From assembly GCF_904848665.1 (NCBI RefSeq), contig NZ_CAJHCQ010000025.1:61022-125021 (forward strand): a stretch of 64,000 nucleotides of DNA, read 5' to 3'. Of this stretch, positions 60,306-64,000 are shown piece after piece. The first letter of the stretch is position 1. Each line of letters begins with the position of its first letter. The notes below the pieces were generated by a model, which saw only the letters and a program-made list of their open reading frames with translations, did no database searches and was not told where the DNA came from. The stretch comes from Paraburkholderia hiiakae. Lineage in GTDB: Bacteria > Pseudomonadota > Gammaproteobacteria > Burkholderiales > Burkholderiaceae. The position numbers and the translations under genes were made by a program.

Positions 60306-61139
60306 ATGCCGATCGCGTTTGCTGTGGTGCTCGAAGAAGGTGCCAAGGCGCTCGCCACCGCATTTGGCAAGGAGCTGGCAAAGCAGTTCGCCAACTTCCT
60401 GTTCGGCACGCTCGCCACGAAAGATGACATCCGTCAGGCCATCCGGGAACTGGAGGCCTTCATTGACCAGCGCATTGACCAGCTTGAGGACAACCTCGAA
60501 GACGCCGGGCTCCTCGCCGCCCGGACCCAGCTTGAGGACTATTCGGCAACGCATGATCCCGCGATCCTCGCCGCCGCCTATAACTCCATCACCCAGAGTA
60601 TTTCGTTCTTCCGGGCACGCTCGGCGGATGATCCCGCGTTCGACCGGACCCATGTGGTCGCCCTGCTCAAGATGATCAACACGGATATCGGCGTCTGGAT
60701 CTTCCGGTGCACCCGTACCGCCCAGCCGGATCCCCACAACCGGGACGTGTTGCGTGACCGGTGCACGAATCACGCGCTCTGGCTGGAGAACACCATCAGG
60801 TCGATCGAGCAGTACCAGGCGGAGAGCGTGACCGATGTGCGGATCCAGCTCACGGATGCCAGCGCACCCTATGATCCGCCTGGCCCCCGTCCGCCCCGCC
60901 TCACCGAATGCGACGCGTCGTTCGATGTGGTCGGCGCGCGGTATGCCGGCGGGCGGCGAACCGTGTCGAAATCCGCACTTGATGATCTGGCAGGCGTCAG
61001 GAACTACATCGACAATGCGCGCGCAGGCGAAATGGCGCGCATCCAGAACGAAGCCACCCAGCGGGACACCCAGATCGTGCAACCGGCCAACCGCTACATC
61101 GACGCGTTGCGCAAGCTCGCGCAAACGCTGTCCCCATGA
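60306..61139 (+). CDS. Unknown helical protein A of the accessory region
   Basis: A 277-residue protein predicted from sequence to be mostly alpha-helical. An N-terminal amphipathic/hydrophobic stretch (VLEEGAKALATAFGKELAKQ, then FANFLFGTLA, about 8-37) is followed by a charged coiled coil (DDIRQAIRELEAFIDQRIDQ, then LEDNLEDAG, about 40-68) and further helices. A proline-rich linker (DPPGPRPPRL) separates a C-terminal helical hairpin. There is no cleavable signal. I recognise no family. AGGAGGT 6 nt before the ATG is a strong site. The layout (short hydrophobic helix plus coiled coil) is seen in helical pore-forming toxins and in membrane-remodelling proteins; function unknown. Confidence 0.6.
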   Translation: MPIAFAVVLEEGAKALATAFGKELAKQFANFLFGTLATKDDIRQAIRELEAFIDQRIDQLEDNLEDAGLLAARTQLEDYSATHDPAILAAAYNSITQSISFFRARSADDPAFDRTHVVALLKMINTDIGVWIFRCTRTAQPDPHNRDVLRDRCTNHALWLENTIRSIEQYQAESVTDVRIQLTDASAPYDPPGPRPPRLTECDASFDVVGARYAGGRRTVSKSALDDLAGVRNYIDNARAGEMARIQNEATQRDTQIVQPANRYIDALRKLAQTLSP

Positions 61140-61477
61140 GCTGTACCGCCGCGCCCAGGCACCAACGTTTCCAGCGGGCAAGCGTCGGCTTCCGGTCGAC
61201 CCTGAGCTCCGGAGACGCGCTCAGGGTGGCGTCCGGTTCCGGCCGCACGCAGCCGGCCATTACGGCAAGCCTTCGTATCCTTGCGCACAGACCGGCACAA
61301 GGCCGCCTGGGCGCGCGGCTCTCCTTGCGCTAACGTGCAAGGTGCGGGCCGCGCCCGCAGCACGCCCCCTCCGATGACCCGGCGAGAAGCACCGGCCAGC
61401 GCAGGCGTTGGCTCCCGCGTGTGCAGAATCCTCGCCGCCCCTGTACCGCCACGTCGCGCCTGACCTCGGGAGCCGCC
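61140..61477 (+). other. Intergenic region between the two helical protein genes (338 bp)
   Basis: No gene is supported. It is GC-rich with many short imperfect dyads. GGGAG at its end is the ribosome-binding site of the next gene. I see no clear promoter. Confidence 0.45.
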
Positions 61478-62482
61478 ATGCGAACGCACTATGACCCCTT
61501 CGCCGACTGTGTCCAGACAACGCGCAGCGCAGAAGATCGCCTCCGGCGCAACCATCTGCGCATCCTGTGGGTCGAAGTCGCCATCGAACTCGTCATGTGC
61601 TTGGTCGATGCGTATGACAGCCTCAAGCAGGGGGGCGGCGGAGATGACACCAGCGCAGCGCTCGGATCCATCTCGACCCAGCTTGGCAATATCGTCGAGA
61701 AGCTCGACGAGGTTAAAGCAGAGTTATCCGAAATATTCGACCTGCTGACTCGACTCCCGGAGCTCATTCGCGGTGTGCTCAAAGAGGATGAAAGCAATGA
61801 GCTGATCGGGGAACTGTCCACGCTCGTGCTCGTGGTCGAGGGCTACACCGGCTCACCTGATCGGCTTTACACTCACAAGGACGAGGTGGTCTCGCTGCTT
61901 GACGCCATGATTGTGAAGGTTGGCGGCCTCACGGGAATCTGGGGGATGAGTGGACTGCTGGTCGCTTCGCCCTATCTCGGCTCCTATCTCTCCGGCAGGG
62001 TCGCCTATGAAAAGGTGATGAAGTCCCGTGATCCGGGATACCAGATCTATTCGCCATGGTCGGAGCCCGTGATCAAGGATGCAAAGCAGAAGTTGATCGG
62101 GCTGTTTGCGGATGTCGAGAAACAGGATTACGAAAACGAACAGCAGAATATTCCAAACTTTCCGCCGCATATGCGGCCGCTGGTGCTCGATGGCCCCTAC
62201 CTGCGTCCGACTCCATGGGGGGCTGGGGATGGCACGTACCGACTGACCTGTCCCAGCGCTGCACCCGAGCGTCTGCAGCAGTGGAGCGCATTCCCCCCCG
62301 GTTCCCCGGACGGGCAGTGGCTCGACGTCCCTGACGACCCGGACAATCGGGTAGTCGGCGTCTGGAAAGGTGTGGTGTCGTCCCGCGATGAAGTGAAGAC
62401 TTTCTATGACACGGTTCCACAGGTCTACGTGGCCAAGGCGAACCTCCTGTCCACTTTCGACGAGCCGCCCAACTTCTGGTGA
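61478..62482 (+). CDS. Unknown helical protein B of the accessory region
   Basis: A 334-residue protein. A hydrophobic helix (ILWVEVAIELVMCLVDAY, about 28-45) is followed by a coiled coil (TQLGNIVEKLDEVKAELSEI, about 65-95), then a hydrophobic hairpin (about 150-190: VGGLTGIWGMSGLLVASPYL). The C-terminal third is Pro/Trp-rich and probably beta (YRLTCPSAAPERLQQWSAF, GVWKGVVSSRDEV). No family is recognised. GGGAG lies 5 nt before ATG 61478. Its order of hydrophobic helix, coiled coil and further helices resembles that of protein A upstream, and the two may be distant relatives or partners. The hairpin could insert into a membrane. Confidence 0.6.
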   Translation: MRTHYDPFADCVQTTRSAEDRLRRNHLRILWVEVAIELVMCLVDAYDSLKQGGGGDDTSAALGSISTQLGNIVEKLDEVKAELSEIFDLLTRLPELIRGVLKEDESNELIGELSTLVLVVEGYTGSPDRLYTHKDEVVSLLDAMIVKVGGLTGIWGMSGLLVASPYLGSYLSGRVAYEKVMKSRDPGYQIYSPWSEPVIKDAKQKLIGLFADVEKQDYENEQQNIPNFPPHMRPLVLDGPYLRPTPWGAGDGTYRLTCPSAAPERLQQWSAFPPGSPDGQWLDVPDDPDNRVVGVWKGVVSSRDEVKTFYDTVPQVYVAKANLLSTFDEPPNFW

Positions 62483-63294
62483 CCGGTACTTCGGCTGCCC
62501 CTCCGGCGGCGTCTTCCGCAACTGGGTTCTTGCGGGGTGAAGGCGCGAGCCCTGAAAATTGTGCGCTCATGCAACAGGCAGAAACACAAAAGGGAACGGC
62601 CGCCGGGCGCCTTGTGAGAGGGACGCGGCGGGGTTTCACCTGTTCGAGGTCGCGAGCCACCGCATGGGTCGACCTGCGCCCCGCGTAAACGTGCAGGCCG
62701 CCATGCGCTACATGAATCTGCGAACCCTCTGCGGTTGTGTCCCCAACCGTTCGGGTGGAGGCCTCTCGTGGTTGATTGGAATCACACGACGGACTCCTTA
62801 CCAAAGTCCCACGGTACCTGCACCGCGCTCCTGAGCAGGCCATGCTCGTGACACCTCGCCAAGCTGATGTCGACCTTCTCCTGCGTGGCGAGCGCCGGAT
62901 TAGCGGCCCAGCGCGGGGATCGTTGCAGCACAACGCCCTTCCAGGGTACGCATCAGCAGCCCGGATGGGCTCCCTCATACGGTCGGCGGTGTCCGCCGAC
63001 CTCATTGCCCACCGTGAGGTCCTCGCGGCGCCCAAGTGATTGCACCCCGCACCGCGGCGCCTCGCGCTCGCACTATACCGCCGTGGTAATTTTTTCTCAT
63101 GATTCGCTCAAAACCGGTATATTTTCATCCGATTTGATTGGATTTCCCCTTTGTTTTTTTATCCGTCACGGACGCAACGCGACAATATCGTTGACGCTCG
63201 GCACCCCGTGTCCTGCTCACGCAGCCACGCCCGGCCCGTTGAAAACACAGGGCTTTTGCCCGCCGTGCCATAATCGAAGACACCACGCCCCCCC
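62483..63294. other. Long region without a supported gene (812 bp)
   Basis: Several frames are open, but none has family resemblance, good codon use and a ribosome-binding site together. Short pieces look like decayed coding sequence. An AT-rich pocket at 63085-63165 (GGTAATTTTTTCTC, then GGTATATTTTCATCC) stands out sharply and could hold a promoter for the gene at 63295 or an integration scar. Confidence 0.45.
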
Positions 63295-63888
63295 ATGCCC
63301 CACGATCCAGCCACCCCGAACCCCGACATAGCCGTCCCCGCGAAGGGCGAGGTCACGTCCTTCGTCAGCGGCGGCCAGCGGTACATCGTGATGCCCGCGT
63401 CCGACTACGAGGGCCTCACCGAGACCGAGCACCTGCTGGGCTCCCCGGAGAACGCCGCCGGGATTGCGGAGGCGAAGCGCTGGGCAGAGGAAACATTCGG
63501 ACGTGACCGGCAGGTTGCGGGACCGGAAGAGACGGCGAAGCCGACGGGATACACCGAGTTTGCGGGCGCCGCACGCGCCCTGGCGCTGTGCATCGCGGGC
63601 GAGGGATCTCCCGGCTCGTGGTTTGGGGCGCCGTTCGCTGGCCCGCAGGAGTCAACCTGCGACTACGGGCGGCTGGTCTGCATGACAACCGGCCTCACCC
63701 AGGTCCTGCTGTCCGGCACGCCTGTATCCATCGGTTCGCCTGCGCTCACGGCACACCAGGCGATCGAGCTGGCGCGGCGTCTGGCGCAGGAATCGTCCAG
63801 ACGGACCACCTATTCCGCTTCCTCGAACCCAGGCTCGATGTCGGGCGCGTTGCGCAGGAAACACCCCCGCGACAACAAGAAACCCTGA
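63295..63888 (+). CDS. Protein with Phd/YefM-like N-terminal half, unknown C-terminal half
   Basis: A 197-residue protein. Residues about 15-72 (VTSFVSGGQRYIVMPASDYE, then a GLTETEHLLGSPENA helix and AKRWAEE) resemble the Phd/YefM antitoxin fold, in which V/I-V-x-x-x-D/E-Y-E-x-L is the hallmark, but the extra 100 or so residues are unusual for that family. The rest (about 80-175) contains GAARALALCIAGEG and TTGLTQVLLSGTPVSIGSPA, not recognised. The tail is basic. No toxin gene follows in the 110 bp left in the window. The start ATG 63295 has no Shine-Dalgarno; other starts are possible. Confidence 0.55.
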   Translation: MPHDPATPNPDIAVPAKGEVTSFVSGGQRYIVMPASDYEGLTETEHLLGSPENAAGIAEAKRWAEETFGRDRQVAGPEETAKPTGYTEFAGAARALALCIAGEGSPGSWFGAPFAGPQESTCDYGRLVCMTTGLTQVLLSGTPVSIGSPALTAHQAIELARRLAQESSRRTTYSASSNPGSMSGALRRKHPRDNKKP

Positions 63889-63898
63889 TGGTGTCACG

Positions 63899-63934
63899 GA
63901 TCGGCGTAATCGAGCCGGGGATGATCGGCGTAAT
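63899..63934. repeat. 12-bp direct repeats, possible insertion-sequence end
   Basis: GATCGGCGTAAT occurs at 63899-63910 and 63923-63934, a 24-bp period. TGTCACG lies just before the first copy. Multiple short direct repeats inside a terminus starting with TG are typical of IS21-family ends. The window stops before any transposase, so this is only a suggestion. Confidence 0.35.
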
Positions 63935-64000
63935 GAGGCCACCTGGAATGGCCCCGAAACGCGATTTCGAAGGGACTCAAGAATGCGGTTTTTTGCCTGA

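Noticed and set aside
62073..63035. 320-codon minus-strand open frame across helical protein B and the gene-free region
   Set aside because: Half is antisense to a better-supported gene, the composition is Arg/Pro/Ser-rich, and there is no ribosome-binding site.
57327..64000. CRISPR array or complete prophage in the accessory region
   Set aside because: No regularly spaced repeats, no cas genes, and no phage structural, packaging or replication genes are visible; only a broken integrase fragment is present.

Overview
The window is GC-rich, tightly packed bacterial DNA. It most likely comes from a member of the Burkholderiaceae close to Paraburkholderia or Caballeronia. The evidence is a Burkholderia-type trimeric porin, a DUF4148 protein, the aerobic hybrid benzoate (box) cluster with its BoxR regulator, a MarR/FUSC/HlyD/NodT efflux operon, and the 'MCTNYA' type of SRAP protein. 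I see no rRNA, tRNA, CRISPR array or complete transposase. Many long antisense open frames are GC-bias artefacts and are left out.

Layout. At 0-3 kb, a PAS histidine kinase (cut by the window edge) lies beside two FNR-type oxygen regulators. At 3.5-8 kb are a hotdog thioesterase, a class V aminotransferase, a methyltransferase and a porin. At 8-14 kb is a carbohydrate block: an MFS (ACS-type) transporter with a TTG start, a GH31 glycosidase, a substrate-binding protein without ABC partners, and a HAD phosphatase. At 14-19.4 kb is a MarR-controlled aromatic-acid or multidrug efflux operon. At 19.4-27.7 kb are overlapping genes for a bacterial alpha-2-macroglobulin and penicillin-binding protein 1C. 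At 28-35.8 kb come an SDR with its divergent TetR regulator and twin palindromic operators, a DUF4148 protein, an SBP56/methanethiol-oxidase protein with a membrane partner, a second SDR, a nitroreductase, a ketopantoate-reductase-like enzyme and a thioesterase.

At 36-44 kb is the box cluster for aerobic benzoyl-CoA degradation: boxC-boxB-boxA on the minus strand, the repressor boxR, and divergent bclA with an alpha/beta hydrolase. TGCA repeats overlap all three recognisable promoters. The cluster lacks the semialdehyde dehydrogenase and any transporter.

Directly downstream, at 44.4-48.2 kb, is the most interesting locus: an alpha-hydroxyketone (LqsA/CqsA-like) autoinducer synthase, convergent to a translationally coupled six-helix membrane histidine kinase and an LqsR-like response regulator. 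A diguanylate cyclase, an ABM-domain protein, a DUF2795 protein, a stand-alone receiver, a PRC-barrel protein, a Tat-exported phospholipase C, a third SDR, a DUF1328 peptide and a secreted esterase follow, to 57.1 kb.

From 57.3 kb to the end is an accessory region. A LexA (SOS) box sits between an unknown gene and an SRAP gene whose 3' end is lost. A tyrosine-recombinase fragment faces it, also without its 3' end. Then come several genes I cannot assign: two helical, coiled-coil-rich proteins, a small-membrane/secreted overlapping pair, and a protein with a Phd/YefM-like N-terminus. The window ends in a 12-bp direct repeat that may be an insertion-sequence end.
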